DNA of 64,000 nt, from positions 310,001 to 374,000 of the forward strand of contig NW_019154045.1 in assembly GCF_001653235.2 (NCBI RefSeq). Reading direction: 5' to 3'. The notes under the pieces are model-generated. The model searched no databases. It was not told where the DNA came from and was given only the letters and a program-made list of their open reading frames with translations. Of the stretch, positions 1 through 11,535 are shown one piece after another (the first letter of the stretch is position 1; every line of letters starts with the position of its first letter). This DNA comes from Pochonia chlamydosporia 170 (taxonomy: Eukaryota; Ascomycota; Sordariomycetes; Hypocreales; Clavicipitaceae). The position numbers were made by a program, and so were the translations under genes.

Positions 1-388
1 AGCGTACCAGTATACGCCTTCTACAATCTTGGAGGTGGCATTGGGACCGTTGTCCTTGTAGGTGAGAGTGTTGATATATGCGGCAAGACTGGCAGATGAT
101 GACGCATCGACACCAGTAACATGATGGTAGAGGCCGGTCTAGACACGTTAGACACTAACAATTTCTACTCGCATACACAACATACCTGCTTTCCCGAATT
201 TCGCACGCCTTGCTTTAGGAGATGGACCAGGTCGGGTGGACCAAGCTCGCGCAGCGCAACCAGTGATTCGGTTCTGGCGTCAATCGACTCGTGGAGGACC
301 TCCTCGGTAAGTCTGTAATAAATTTAGTATTTGTGATGATTCGGCAGGCATGATTTAGTTCGTACTCTGGCACGGCGGGGGCGACCAT
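1..388 (-). CDS. Uncharacterised protein, N-terminal part (runs off left edge)
   Basis: Reading the minus strand from an ATG at 388, three exons join in one open frame: 388-366, 312-186 and 138-1. They are separated by introns with GTACG and GTATGT donors, a CTAAC-type branch point in the second, and TTACAG/TCTAG acceptors. The first two exons total 150 nt, exactly 50 codons, and about 96 residues are visible before the window edge. The N-terminus starts MVAPAVPELTEEV and is helical and charged; no signal peptide or membrane segment is seen. A later stretch reads LTYKDNGPNATSKIVEG. I do not recognise the family. It is divergent from HIR3 (+), so the 389-1069 interval would serve both promoters. 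The exon structure is inferred by eye, and the coding look of all three pieces is the main support. Confidence 0.6.
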
Positions 389-1069
389 GGCGACAGGAAG
401 CTCCTTGAAAGCTCGAGGTAGGCGGTTATTGTTGGCTGGTGAGCCGAGTCGGGAGGCAGGTTGGGATTCACCAATCGCGGCGTATCTCCTCCCCCTGGCT
501 GTCAATACTGAAATCGAATCTAGTTATATCAAGCGATTATGGGGAGAATGTCGCGACGCTTGCGGTAGCACTCTGTTGCGTCCGTACCTGGGAAGAAAAG
601 GGACAAGTCCAGGATGATTCAAGATTGATCTGTCCAGTCTCTGGGAGCTCTGAGCCGCCAATGAAGGAGAGCATTGAATGTTCACCTGCCCACATTTTAG
701 CCCCACACGAAGTCAATAAGCCTCTCTCGCCCTGAACCGCGCCACATTCACACGTGGTTCCGTAAAGTGAGGAGTCAAGCCACAGCATCCAATTCAGCCA
801 TAGCAAGCTGCAGGGAACGCCACACGCTAGTCAAACCAGACACTTTGAACTTTGACAGGGATTCAATGTTGGCACAGGCAGGTCCGGTCTGTCAGTGATT
901 GAGCAGGCGCGACGCGACAGCACCAGTCGTCAATTAAGCATTTTTGATCGCCAAGCTCGAGATACTGCACCACCATTCACACCACCCCCAAGGAATGACT
1001 CCATCGCACCGCATCTGAATTCATCTCGAATGACGGCGACATCACATCCTCGGACACAGCACCGCGACA
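389..1069. other. Intergenic region, divergent promoter candidate
   Basis: This 681-bp interval lies between the minus-strand gene at the left edge and HIR3 on the plus strand. Short open frames occur on both strands but none shows convincing coding character or splice support. No repeat or RNA gene was recognised. Confidence 0.5.
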
Positions 1070-4000
1070 ATGGCAAGTAGATCTGATCTCGTTGCAAGCA
1101 AGCTTGCGCTAACCAGTCCCTAAAGCCCGCCTTCCAGGCGATCAACCTCGAGCCCGAGGAAAACGAGGATGAGCAGATTGACACCACTAAGGAGCTGCAT
1201 GTCAGTCGCATGATGCCCTCACACCATTCCAATTATGTATTCTTACCCTCTAGCAGGTCGATAAAGCTCTCCAAAAGTTTCAGGCCGCTCTCAAGCTTCA
1301 CGCCCAAGGCATCAAGTCCAGGGATGCCGCTGATGCAGCATATCAGGAGCTGTTCGAGTGCGAAATATTCGATTATCGAGAAGCAAAGACCGACTACGAA
1401 CGCGCAGAACGCCAAGCCGATGGCCGACCGGAAGCCTCTGCTGTCGACTCCTTTTCATCCACCTTGGGCATGGATGCTGGGGGAGCAGATGGAGTCGCAG
1501 CAAGCCTCGCCCAAGCCCTGTATATGTCATACAAAAACTACGGCCAGTTCTTTTTGGACAAATTAAAAGACAAGTGCAAATTAGACCCCGAATGGAGCAA
1601 GAAACTACGCATCAAGTACGGAACCGACGACGGCGGCAAAGTTATTGACAACTGGACTGCGGCCCTCGACCAGGACCCGTCAGACCCTGAACTGTGGAGG
1701 AAGATGGCCCGTTTCGCCGGCGCTATGAATTCTGGTCGCATCAAACGATATTGTCTTGAGTCTGCTGTTGAACTGGACGATGATCCTGCCGTCGCCGAAG
1801 TAAATCCCCCATCTCTTGCGGAAGGCTTCGCTGGCCAACAACTCAAGGACTATCTGCAAGTTCTTGATGACGATATGGCACTTTCACACCCCATAATGGC
1901 ACCCTGGCTCAAGAGACAGATGCCAGCCCTGTTAAAGCGCCATTTAGACCCAATTCCATTCCTGCCAGATCCTGCAACCATTTTGACTCCTCCACCGTCA
2001 AGCCCCGAAGCCGACCCAGACCAGAACGACCGCGAAAGCGAAGACGCACTGTCTCCTACCAATGTTGATGAGAGTACTGTGGGGCCTGTTAAAACATGGT
2101 CGGAGCTTGGCATAGAGCTGATGAAGTGCATTCAAGATACGAAGGGGGCTTTGAAGGCGTGCCGCTCAGTTTTAGACGCCACTCTGGAAGATACCAAGAT
2201 GACTGAGGTTGTCGAAGCCGAAACTAAAACCGTACCTGTGCCCGAACCAAAGCCGGAACCTGCCGTGGAACACAAACACAAGACAGATGAGAAAGTCAAG
2301 CAAACGGTTGAGGAGCCGCAAATCGTACGCAGATCAACCCGGCAAGGGTCCAGAGCAAGCACCAAGCCCAAACCGGAGACGAAGGAAGAAACTGTTTCGA
2401 GTGCCACAAAGGAACCGCCAAAGGAACACGATCAAGACCTAAAAGAGAGATCGGCCTCGGTCTCAACGCGAAAGAGGTCGCAATCGGTGGCAGGCTTGCC
2501 TGAGGGTGCAGACGACGAGAATGCGGCCGAGAAGAGAAGCAAACGTGTCCGGCGCCGCACAGAAGCGACGCTTACTGAAGAAATGACGGATCCCAATGGC
2601 CTGGTATCCGCTCAAATTCAGCCATATCAAGAAGCAGATCGGAATTTATTCCAGCTCACAAAGAACATCCTGGAGAATATGGGTGTTGAGCACCGCCCAA
2701 CACTCGACTGCTTGCAAGAACTCTTAGACTCTTGCTCTACGGAAGATAGGCCGAGAAAGCTGACTCACAAATGCGCCAAAGACTTGCAAAGTGTGATCTC
2801 ACCTTTCAGCGAAGATGTCGCACGAGTCCTCTTAAATAAGAATGAGCAAGCCACTTTGGGTCTTTCTTCATTCTTGGAACATGCTAAATCAGGCTCGCAA
2901 GACCATGATCACATCCCTCTATTTGATGAAGCCAAAGGCCTCAGAAAATTTTCAGAAATGGTAATAAACGGTATGGAATGGATGTCCAGTGATGATGTTG
3001 CTTTCGAATGGGTCCGCGCCATCAGTGAAAGCTACACTGCTTTCAAATGGTCAGATACTATGAAAGTTGCCGTCGTGCAGATGCTCAACAGAATCGATAC
3101 AATCTTGTATACTCGAATCACCGACAGCTTGAGCAGACCAATGGTTTCGGAAGAGGAGCTGGACGGACTGAAGTCTATTCTCCCTATGATCTTCGAGTTA
3201 CACATTGACATCTATGAAAGAATCACCAACCCCAGCAGCGCTGTGGACTATGCGACGCGAATGGAAACAAAGTATCGGTTAGACAGGTGGCTAAATGCCA
3301 TGTCAACTTATGTTCAACTACAGGACTTGCCTCAGAACGATGCTCTTTGCGTCAGATTCATCTGGGCGTCGGTAATGGTCTCCTCTTTAACCGAGAACCC
3401 GGTGAGAGAGCATATCCTACTGTTGTGGACCTCTCTTCGTGACTTCCTGGCCGCTGAAAAAGTGGAGGAAATCAATCTACCGAACAACGTTGTTATGCCT
3501 GTCATCTCTCCAGCCGCTGCAGACCGAGAACTGTCGAAACTGAACACAATGGACTTCTTCCTAGGTTTGTTCCAGGACGAGATGAAGGACCCCATCGCAG
3601 TCATTGACACACTTGAACCTGTCCTCAACCCAGCGTCCGTTCATGTCTTGGAAGATCACAATGGCCCAACTGAGGAACAAGTGAATGACCCGAAGAACCC
3701 CGTTGGAGAGGCAAATCATCTCGAAGCTGACGATGAAAACAAGATGGACAAAGAGAATGATGACCGCAGGAGGACTGCTCAGGATGAGGTTGATGAAGAG
3801 CAGCGGAGCGAAAAACATGACAAAAGGGGAGATGGCGGTGAAGCGTCAATGTCTCAAGAACCAATTGCCAAAGGAAAGCCATTGTCTGAAAATGCCAACC
3901 AGAGCATGAAGGACTTGTGGAAGTTTCTCATCAGCAGTAGTACCGAGTTGCGTCTCTTCTTGTGGTCCCGGTTGGGCGACGCGTACGAAGCCATTAACTA

Positions 4001-7000
4001 TCCTACCAAGCGATTCTCGTGTCTCCTAAAAAGTATTGACATGGTTGTCAATGATTTGGAAGGAGAGGCATATAGCAAGATGCCGGAAGATTCAAGGAAG
4101 CACTTGTTTATGCGAACTTTGAAGTCGCTGGATGAACTTATTATACAGGCTCTGACCATGTCCTTAAATGACGATACTGCCTTTGATATCGTTGACGACG
4201 ACCATCTCAAGTCGAGCTCCGCCACTGTCGCCAGACTTTGTTCATTCCTTCACGTTGTAGCGCTGTGCGAAGACGAATCCCGGCTTGGTATTACCAGCCT
4301 GCGCACAAACAACAGCACCTTCTCGGCATTAATGAACAAACTGCGAGATATCCAGTCCCGCACCTGGTGCCTTTTGTTCACGCTGTTCAAAGCTGGACTA
4401 TCACAGAAGGAGACTATTGCTCCGGATAACGACTTGTCGGACTATCTTGCCGCCATTCATAGAGTTATTGGCCTGCGCAAGTTCTGTAAAGCATCCAATA
4501 AGATATTCCTCAAAGTCATGCGCATCGAACTGCTTAGACTGAAAAAGATTGAAACCTGGGAGGACCACCTAGAGCAAGTGCTGTATGACTTGTATGGCTT
4601 GAAGCTTGGTGTCGGTGTCTGGGAAGTGCAAGATCACGGCTGTCCATATGAGAAGCTCGAAAAGCGACAAGCCATGCAGCTGGTGGAGAAAATCATGATT
4701 CTTGCTAATCGTATGACGATGAAAGATTTGTTGAAATCAGATCTGAAAACCACCATCGAACACATGCAGCAAACAATTGGACAGACCAAGTCGACACCGC
4801 AAATGATTCACAACCTGAGAAATTTTACCGAAATGTTGAAAAAACCAATTCATCCGCTGAGGTTATATCAGGCTCTCGCTGGCAATGTATTCGTGGATGC
4901 TGTGACGGTCAATATTCCAGAAGCGGCACTAGCTCGACATGGTTGGTTCTTCTTGCTGGGAATGATCGCTCTGACCAAATTCAAGGGCGTGGATTTGAAT
5001 CGTCGTCAGACTCCCGGTGCAACCGACGATCTCCGTATCGGGGCCACGTTCTTAAGGCTACAATTGCAATTCACTGCTGATCGATGGGATGCCTGGTTCC
5101 GACTAGCAGAATGCTTCGACTATGAGCTAGATGAGTCTGTCTTGTGGACGGCAGACAAAATGAATAAGGATCGATCAGAGTTGGTGAAGTTCCAACGAAA
5201 CGCGATACACTGTTATACGCTGGCTTTATCCCATTCTCGACACCAGAGGGTAACCGCCAGCGATACCGACCCGCTCCATGACTTGTATCACAAATTTGGC
5301 ATGAGATTATACTCATCGAGTCGAGAGCCTTTCGCCATGGAGCCTTTCCAGCACTCCGACCAGGAACGATTCTTCATCGAGGACGGGGGTTCCGGGACTT
5401 TCAAAAAGATTCTTCACGATCAGATGTCAAAATACAAATTGTGGAAATTCGCCGCCGGGCTGTTCCGAAAGGCAATGGCAAGGAACCCACGTAACTGGAA
5501 GTACGTAGCTCTGAGATCGCATACGCAGCTGAGACGACTAACGTGAAATAGGAATCCGTACATGCTTGGAAAGTGTCTTTGGAAAATGTATCAGGCACCC
5601 GAGGATAGCCTTGACAGCAGCGATAAAAAATCTCGCATTACGATGACGAAGCTGCTGGATACGCTTAAATTATCCATCGAAGTGGCACAAAATTCAAGAA
5701 GGTCGAAGAACAGCGACCCGATTTTGGAACCGCATTACAAGCTAGTTTCTATTCTGCACAAACTTGTGATGCGAGGCGATATGCCTGCAGCCGATGCTGC
5801 ATCACTCCTCGCAGAGCAACCATTTGGCATCGCCGCAAAGCCGGATGACCATTTTGCGTCTTTCTCCGAACCAGAAGACTGGGAAGAGTATATTATTCGT
5901 AACTTGACTAAGCTTCGTGAAAAGGATAAGTCCAACTGGCAACACCGAATTGTCATGCGCCACGCCAAAATTCTCTTTGACGAAAAGAACATTGGCAAAG
6001 ACAGCGATGGCACAGTGGAAGCCAAGGCTGCATTTGCTATACTCAAAGAGAACATGTTCACCAAAACCATGGTGATGAATGTGTGGAAATGTGATGCTGA
6101 GCGCCCTGGTCGCCATCACGTCTTTACTGAGCAATATGTTCGGTTTATGACCAAGCTTCTGGTTATCATGTCCGACCGAACAAATTTGGAGCTGCTTTTG
6201 AGGCGCCTCCGCAAGAAGGGCGCAGACTTTTACCACTTTGCAGATCTGTGGCAATATAGCTGCACTGCGTACGTAAAACTTCTACGTGCGGCTTATAATG
6301 TTCCGGTTACCACCGACGAAGCTTTCAAGCACATGTCCAACGAAGAGTTTGAAATCATGAGTGAGCGAATCACTGATTGGGCTGGTGGTGACGGGGCGCC
6401 AAATACTGCCTTTGAATGCATGAAGGAGGCCATTGAAGCAAAGAAGCTCAATGGCAACTTGATGAAGGTCGCGCCTATTGATGATCTCATCAATGACTGT
6501 TACACTACAATCTATGTAGATGTTGCCGGGACGCTACCAGGGTTGGAGCCAGGCAAGATCATTGAGGAACGCAATCACGCAAAGGAAGTAGCAGCTCATT
6601 TGGAAGCCGTAGCTCAGGCCGAATCGAAACCAAAGAGTTCACTAAGCAATTTGCTCAACCCACCAAGCGGCGGTGACAGCGCAGCTGGATCAGCCACACC
6701 AATGGAAACAGACAAAGCAGAGGCTATTCCGCGTGCCAGGAGACTAGCGGGAGTTCGTCGACCGGAGATTCTGCGCAAGGCCGAGCAAGCTGTCATGCGT
6801 GCTATGGAGGCACCGAAGTCTGCTACGACTAAGAGCCGTGTAGGAAGTATGTCCAGTACAAAGCGTGGCAGTCAGACGCCAGCTCGCGCCGGAAGCAACC
6901 TCCATAGTGACGATGAAGATGACGGACCTGATGCCCAAGTACGACGAGAAGCTGGCGAAGATATTGATGATGAGATGAGGGACGCAGATGACAATGACGA

Positions 7001-7760
7001 AGTGGTCGATGACGATGAGCATGACGACACAAGAATGGACGATCACGCTGACAGTATTCATGACTCAGCTGACGACGAAAGCGACCTCAGTGATGTTCCG
7101 GAAGGCTATGATGACGACGTACCACCTGGACTACTGTTCCCCAATCTTCGCAGATCCGAATCAAGCGGCGATGAGGCAGATAGCGAGGATGCAGAAGAAG
7201 GGGACGATGAAGAAGGCGTCGAAGATGAAGAGGGGCTGCATGAAGAGGATGTAGAGGCGGAGGATGAAGTAGGGGAAGGAGACGAGGAGGCCGAGGGAGA
7301 GGTGGAGGAGGAAGACGAGGAGGCGGGCGATGAAGATGAGCATGATGAGGAGGAAGTGGATGGAGAAGAAGCCGAAGAAGAGGTTGAGGACGAAGAGGAA
7401 GAAGAGCTGGAAGGAAATGAGGATACAGAGATGGCAGAAGTGGAGGACGGCGAAGAAGGTGACGAAGAGGCTGAGGAAGACGATGGAGCAGAAGTTGAGG
7501 AGGGTGAGGAGGAAGGTGAGGAAGAAGGTGAGGAAGAAGGTGTGGAAGAAGGTGTGGAAGAGGGTGAGGAAGAAGGCGAGGAAGAAGGCGAGGAAGAAGT
7601 CGAGGAAGAAGGTGAAGAGGAGCTAGAGGAGGATGCTGAGGAAGAAGGCGACGGAGAGGAGGAGGAAGTAGACGAAGACGAAGACGAAGAAGAAGAAGAA
7701 GACGGTGAAGAAGGTGATGATGAGGAAGGTGAGGAAGAAGCGGAAGAAGAAGAGGAATGA
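1070..7760 (+). CDS. HIR3: Histone transcription regulator 3 (Hir3/Cabin1 family)
   Basis: Hir3 is the scaffold subunit of the HIR histone-chaperone complex, which deposits H3-H4 outside replication and represses histone genes in the nucleus. The N-terminal exon reads [17 protein letters not shown], as in fungal Hir3, and the body is a very long helical, TPR-like protein. My model has exons 1070-1072, 1126-1200, 1257-5500 and 5552-7760. They sum to 6531 nt, an exact frame of 2176 residues. The intron at 5501-5551 (GTACGT...ATAG) joins NWK to NPYMLGK. The first exon is only the ATG and needs a GC-AG intron (1073-1125, donor GCAAGT); the GT donor four bases further on gives a frame that does not match. 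The last ~280 residues are an extreme Glu/Asp tail built partly on a 12-bp tandem repeat, as expected of a histone-binding protein. The gene is convergent with RRP3. The body is secure; the start is less so. Confidence 0.88.
1073..1125 (+). other. Candidate GC-AG intron directly after the HIR3 start codon
   Basis: The ATG at 1070 sits in a good context (acaATGG) and is followed at once by GCAAGT, the classical GC-type donor. A CTAAC branch-like site lies at about 1109-1113 and an AAAG acceptor at 1125. Splicing here gives Met-Pro-Ala-Phe-Gln and keeps the Hir3 frame. An acceptor at 1116 would also keep the frame and add three residues. The GT at 1077 gives a frame that stops within exon 2. 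Confidence 0.5.
7503..7622 (+). repeat. 12-bp tandem repeat coding Gly-Glu-Glu-Glu units in HIR3
   Basis: Ten consecutive 12-bp units (mostly GGTGAGGAAGAA, with GTG, GGC, GTC or GAG variants) encode repeated GEEE, GVEE or VEEE blocks inside the acidic C-terminal tail. The units stay in frame, so copy-number change would lengthen or shorten the tail without breaking it. The long serine/proline-rich open frames on the opposite strand here are shadows of this purine-rich repeat. Confidence 0.9.
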
Positions 7761-8176
7761 GGCGTTGGGTATTCAATGGACTGGGCATAAAGGATGGGTA
7801 CGCACATACAGACGCTATGCCAGGGTATGGCATGTATTTTTACATTTGGATTGGACAACAACGGCGTTGCGGGCGTATCGATTCGATATATTGTATAATG
7901 AATTACACGAATTACTTTTGAATGAGGTGATGCTATTTCATTCATCCGTGTAGGGGCTGAAAGACGTGATCCTGTCTATTTCGGACAACTTTCTTCATTC
8001 TGACGTAATCAATCATCCGGGTATATCTGCAACATTGATAAAGCAAAAACACGAGCTTCTGTCTTTGTATGTCCCCGTATAGACTCCTGTAGACATGACA
8101 CTGGAACAGTTGTGAGCAATGTCCCCATATAGACAGAGACAATACGTAACGTAACAGGTTAGAATTTAATAACACT
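7761..8176. other. Convergent intergenic region HIR3/RRP3
   Basis: This 416-bp AT-leaning interval holds the 3' ends of the two convergent genes HIR3 and RRP3. No convincing coding frame is present. It should contain both polyadenylation regions. Confidence 0.5.
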
Positions 8177-9667
8177 CTAACCTTCCTCCTTGTCCATGTC
8201 GTCACGTCGCCTCTTCTTATCCCCCTTTCCTTTCTTACCATGTCTATCCCTCCTCTCCGACAAGGCCTTCATTTCTATTCTCGCATGCCTCTGTGCCTCT
8301 TCAACACGAGCTTGAAACGCCATGACTTCCTCCTTCTCACTGGGGTAGGGGTCCAGTTTCTTGCCTAGTGCCGCCTCAATGCGCTGGAATATTTCGAGGT
8401 CATATTGCGTCGTGAAACTCAAGGCAATACCGGACTTGCCGGCTCGTGCCGTACGACCGACTCTGTGGATGTACGTTTTCGAGTCTTGCGGCAGGTCGTA
8501 GTTGAGAACGACGTCGACCTTGGGGATATCCAGACCACGGGCTGCGACGTCAGTGGCGACGAGAATGTCGCGGGATCCGGAGCGGAATTTGTTGAGGGCG
8601 CCGAGACGGGCAGATTGTGAGAGTTGGCCGTGGAGAGGGATGGCGCCGAAGCCAAGGGTGCGGAGGAGGATGGCCACTCGTTGTGTTTCCCAGACGGTGC
8701 GGGTGAAGATGATGGTGGACTTGCCGGCGAATTCGTTGACCAGGTATATCAGGTAGGTGTCTTTGCGGGTCTGCGGGATAAAGAGGAGATGTTGCAGGAG
8801 AGTCGAAACAGTCTGGTACTTGTTGCTGCTGATGCTGACGCGAACGGGGTCTCGTAAACTGGCTCGCTGCAGACTTTCGACTTTGGAGCTGAGTGTCGCA
8901 GAGAAGAGGTATGTTCTTCTTTCGCGGGGGATGAACTTGAGCAGCTTGTCGATGGCAGGGCCGAAATCCATATCTAGCAGACGATCGGCCTCGTCCATGA
9001 CCAGGTATTTGAGCGTGCGCAGCGAAAACCCCTTTGTCTTTTCCAGGTGGTCTACCAGTCGTCCTGGAGTAGCTACAATAATGTGCGGCTTCTTTCCAAG
9101 CGCAACTGCTTGAGGAACCATGTCCAAGCCACCAACAATGACGGCACATCGTAGTGATATCAAGGCACCGAGAGCTTCGAAGGCCTGGCCGATCTGGTGG
9201 GCAAGTTCTCGAGTCGGGGCGAGGACGAGGCCAAACAGCGGCTGTGGCTTCTCGAGCAGAGCTTGAAGAATTGGCAGGGCAAAGGCGGCGGTCTTTCCGC
9301 TACCAGTTTCAGCAAGACCGATAATGTCGCGATTCGTCAAGGCGACTGGGATGGACTTTTCTTGGATCGGTGTTGGGTATTTATAGTTGAGGGATTCGCA
9401 GGCTTCGCATAATGAATCGACGATTCCCTGTGTCGATGAGTAGGTGGTCTCCCTGAAAATTCATGTGTCATGTATGCTTACCAGGTCTTTGAAGGTTTTG
9501 GGCCTTGTGCTGGATTCTTCTACAGCTGCTCCGTCGAGAGTTGCGGATTCCTCTTCATCGCTGGATGCTGATGGCTCAGACGAAGGAGCGGGTGGAGGGC
9601 TGCTCTGCAGTACAGGGCGCTTCTTCTGCGCACCGTGTGAGACTTTTCTTCGCTTGACGTCGCCCAT
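8177..9667 (-). CDS. RRP3: DEAD-box ATP-dependent rRNA helicase Rrp3
   Basis: Rrp3 is a nucleolar RNA helicase needed for 35S pre-rRNA cleavage and 18S rRNA maturation. Two exons (9667-9482 and 9427-8177) are joined by a 54-bp intron with a GTAAGC donor and CACAG acceptor, giving 478 residues. The start at 9667 ([12 protein letters not shown]) is preferred over an in-frame ATG at 9691 because it resembles family N-termini. The low-complexity acidic N-terminus is followed by a Q motif around residues 60-83, motif I AETGSGKT at 101-108, PTREL at 133-137, TPGR, DEAD at 207-210, then SAT, ARGLD and [10 protein letters not shown]. The C-terminus is Lys/Arg-rich ([13 protein letters not shown]), which suits nucleolar localisation. 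It is divergently paired with SSF1 across a 309-bp promoter. Confidence 0.95.
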
Positions 9668-9976
9668 TGTGATTGATGTGCTGATGATCACTGAAGAGCG
9701 AGGGCTTGGAGGTCTGGAGATTATTCAGTTGCAGATGATTGACAGTAAATAGACAATTTGTTGTTGGTGTGAGTTTGATGGTCAAGAAAATTTTGGCGGG
9801 GCGAATGCTTATCGCAGATCCGGATTGGCCACCGCCCAAGTCGGAACTTTATCGAGAGCGATGCCCCACTTGCCTTTTTTTTTTCTACCATTAGCTCATC
9901 TTCCATTATTTCCTTCAATCTATCTCGAGTTGGGCATTGACTCATCAATTCCACACTTCAACACAATCCATTCATC
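9668..9976. promoter_or_regulatory. Bidirectional ribosome-biogenesis promoter (RRP3/SSF1)
   Basis: The two start codons are only 309 bp apart and point away from each other. The interval contains GAAAATTTT at 9786-9794, matching the core of the yeast RRPE element. It also contains AGCTCATC at 9893-9900, whose complement GATGAGCT matches the PAC element. A T-rich tract lies at about 9876-9885. RRPE and PAC together mark ribosome-biogenesis promoters in yeasts; their use in this organism is inference. Confidence 0.6.
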
Positions 9977-11406
9977 ATGGCGAGGAGAAGAACAAAAAAG
10001 AGAACTCATGTGGGTGCCAACAATCCCGAGACGGCTTCTGCCGGTCATGCGACGGCTCGCGACCCCAAGAGCATGGTCATCCGTATCGGAGCAGGTGAAG
10101 TCGGTTCCAGCATCAGTCAGCTGGCTACGGATGTGCGCAAGGTCATGGAGCCCGGCACGGCCAGTAGGTTGAAGGAGCGAAGAGGAAACAAGTTGAAGGA
10201 TTACGTCGTCATGTGCGGTCCTCTTGGTGTGACACATCTTATGTTGTTTTCGCGGTCAGAGAGCGGCAACACAAACTTGAGAATGGCTCTGGCGCCACGA
10301 GGTCCGACGATGCATTTCCGGGTCGAGAAGTATTCGCTTTGCAAAGATGTACAGAGAGTTCAGAAGCACCCGAGAGGCGGCGGCAAGGAATTCCTGACTC
10401 CTCCTTTGGTAAGATCCCCTGTGCTTGGCAATTTACTAGACCGAAAGGCTGTTAACATGTTTGAAAGCTGGTCATGAACAACTTCACTACTCCCGGTGCC
10501 GACTCCAAGTCCAAGGTCCCGAAACATCTCGAATCTTTGGCAACCACCGTATTCCAGTCACTATTCCCTCCGATTAATCCTCAGCAAACACCTCTCAAGA
10601 CCATCCGACGAGTGCTTCTCCTGAATCGCGAGCAATCCGCAGAAGATGACGGCACATTCATTGTCAATTTCAGACATTACGCCATTACCACAAAGTCCAC
10701 CACCGTGTCAAAACCTCTACGGCGAATCAAAGCAGCGGAAAAGTTGATGGCGACCAAGTCAAGTAGGCAAGGACGGATGCCCAACCTCGGAAAGCTCGAG
10801 GACATTGCCGACTACATGATTGGAGGTGAAGCTGGAGATGGCTACATGACAGACGCTACGAGTGGCAGTGAAATGGACACAGACGCCGAGGTTGAAGTGG
10901 TCGATAATGCTCCGCGACGAGTAATGTCAACAAAGGCACGACTAGCGGCTGAAGAAAATGGCGAAGAGCCCGAAGAGGAGGCAGAAAACGTTGAGCGAAG
11001 AGCAGTCAAACTCGTCGAACTCGGACCGCGCATGCGCCTACGACTAACCAAGGTCGAGGAGGGTCTTTGCTCCGGCAAGGTCATGTGGCACGAGTACGTA
11101 CGCAAGAGCCGCGAGGAGATTAAAGAACTGGAAAAGCGGTGGGAAAAGAGAAGACAAGAAAAGGAAGCACGGAAAAAGGAGCAAAAGGCTAATGTTGAGA
11201 GAAAGAAGGCAGAGAAGGAGGCTAGAAAGAAGAAGTCTGGCGATGGTGAGGATGACGATGATGACGAGGAAGAGAATTACAGTGATGTCGATTTTGATGA
11301 TTTTGATAGTGAGGGCTTGGCAGGGGATGCTGAATTCATGGCCAATGAACAGATGGAAGAGGATGGAGAGTGGGAGGATGAAAGGGAGGAAATTGGACGG
11401 GAGTAA
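9977..11406 (+). CDS. SSF1: Brix-domain ribosome biogenesis protein Ssf1/Ssf2 (Peter Pan family)
   Basis: Ssf1/Ssf2 bind pre-60S particles and are needed for 27S pre-rRNA processing in the nucleolus. Two exons (9977-10408 and 10468-11406) flank a 59-bp intron with a GTAAGA donor and GAAAG acceptor. They sum to 457 codons, 456 residues. The intron falls within PPL/LVMNNF, inside the Brix core. The basic N-terminus (MARRRTKKRTH) is followed by VIRIGAGEVGSS, KLKDYVVMCGPLGVTH and TMHFRVEKYSL, all typical of Ssf/Ppan proteins. The Brix domain covers roughly residues 30-330. The C-terminal quarter is a charged coiled-coil-like Lys/Glu region ending in an Asp/Glu-rich tail. The ATG is preceded by ttcatc and lies just downstream of the PAC-like site. 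It is convergent with the DUF1338 gene, with only 129 bp between their ends. Confidence 0.95.
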
Positions 11407-11535
11407 TTGTACATGTTTGGCTGAATGATAGTGTAACATGCTGCCAACCATGGTTTCTACATCTTGATGTCCTCATGACAATGTGACTTCATTACATATT
11501 CGAGTACCTAACAACTGACAAGTACACTCGTTCCC

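Noticed and set aside
7087..7945. Long Ser/Pro/Leu-rich open frames on the minus strand
   Set aside because: They are the reverse complement of the purine-rich acidic repeat of HIR3 and have no independent coding features.
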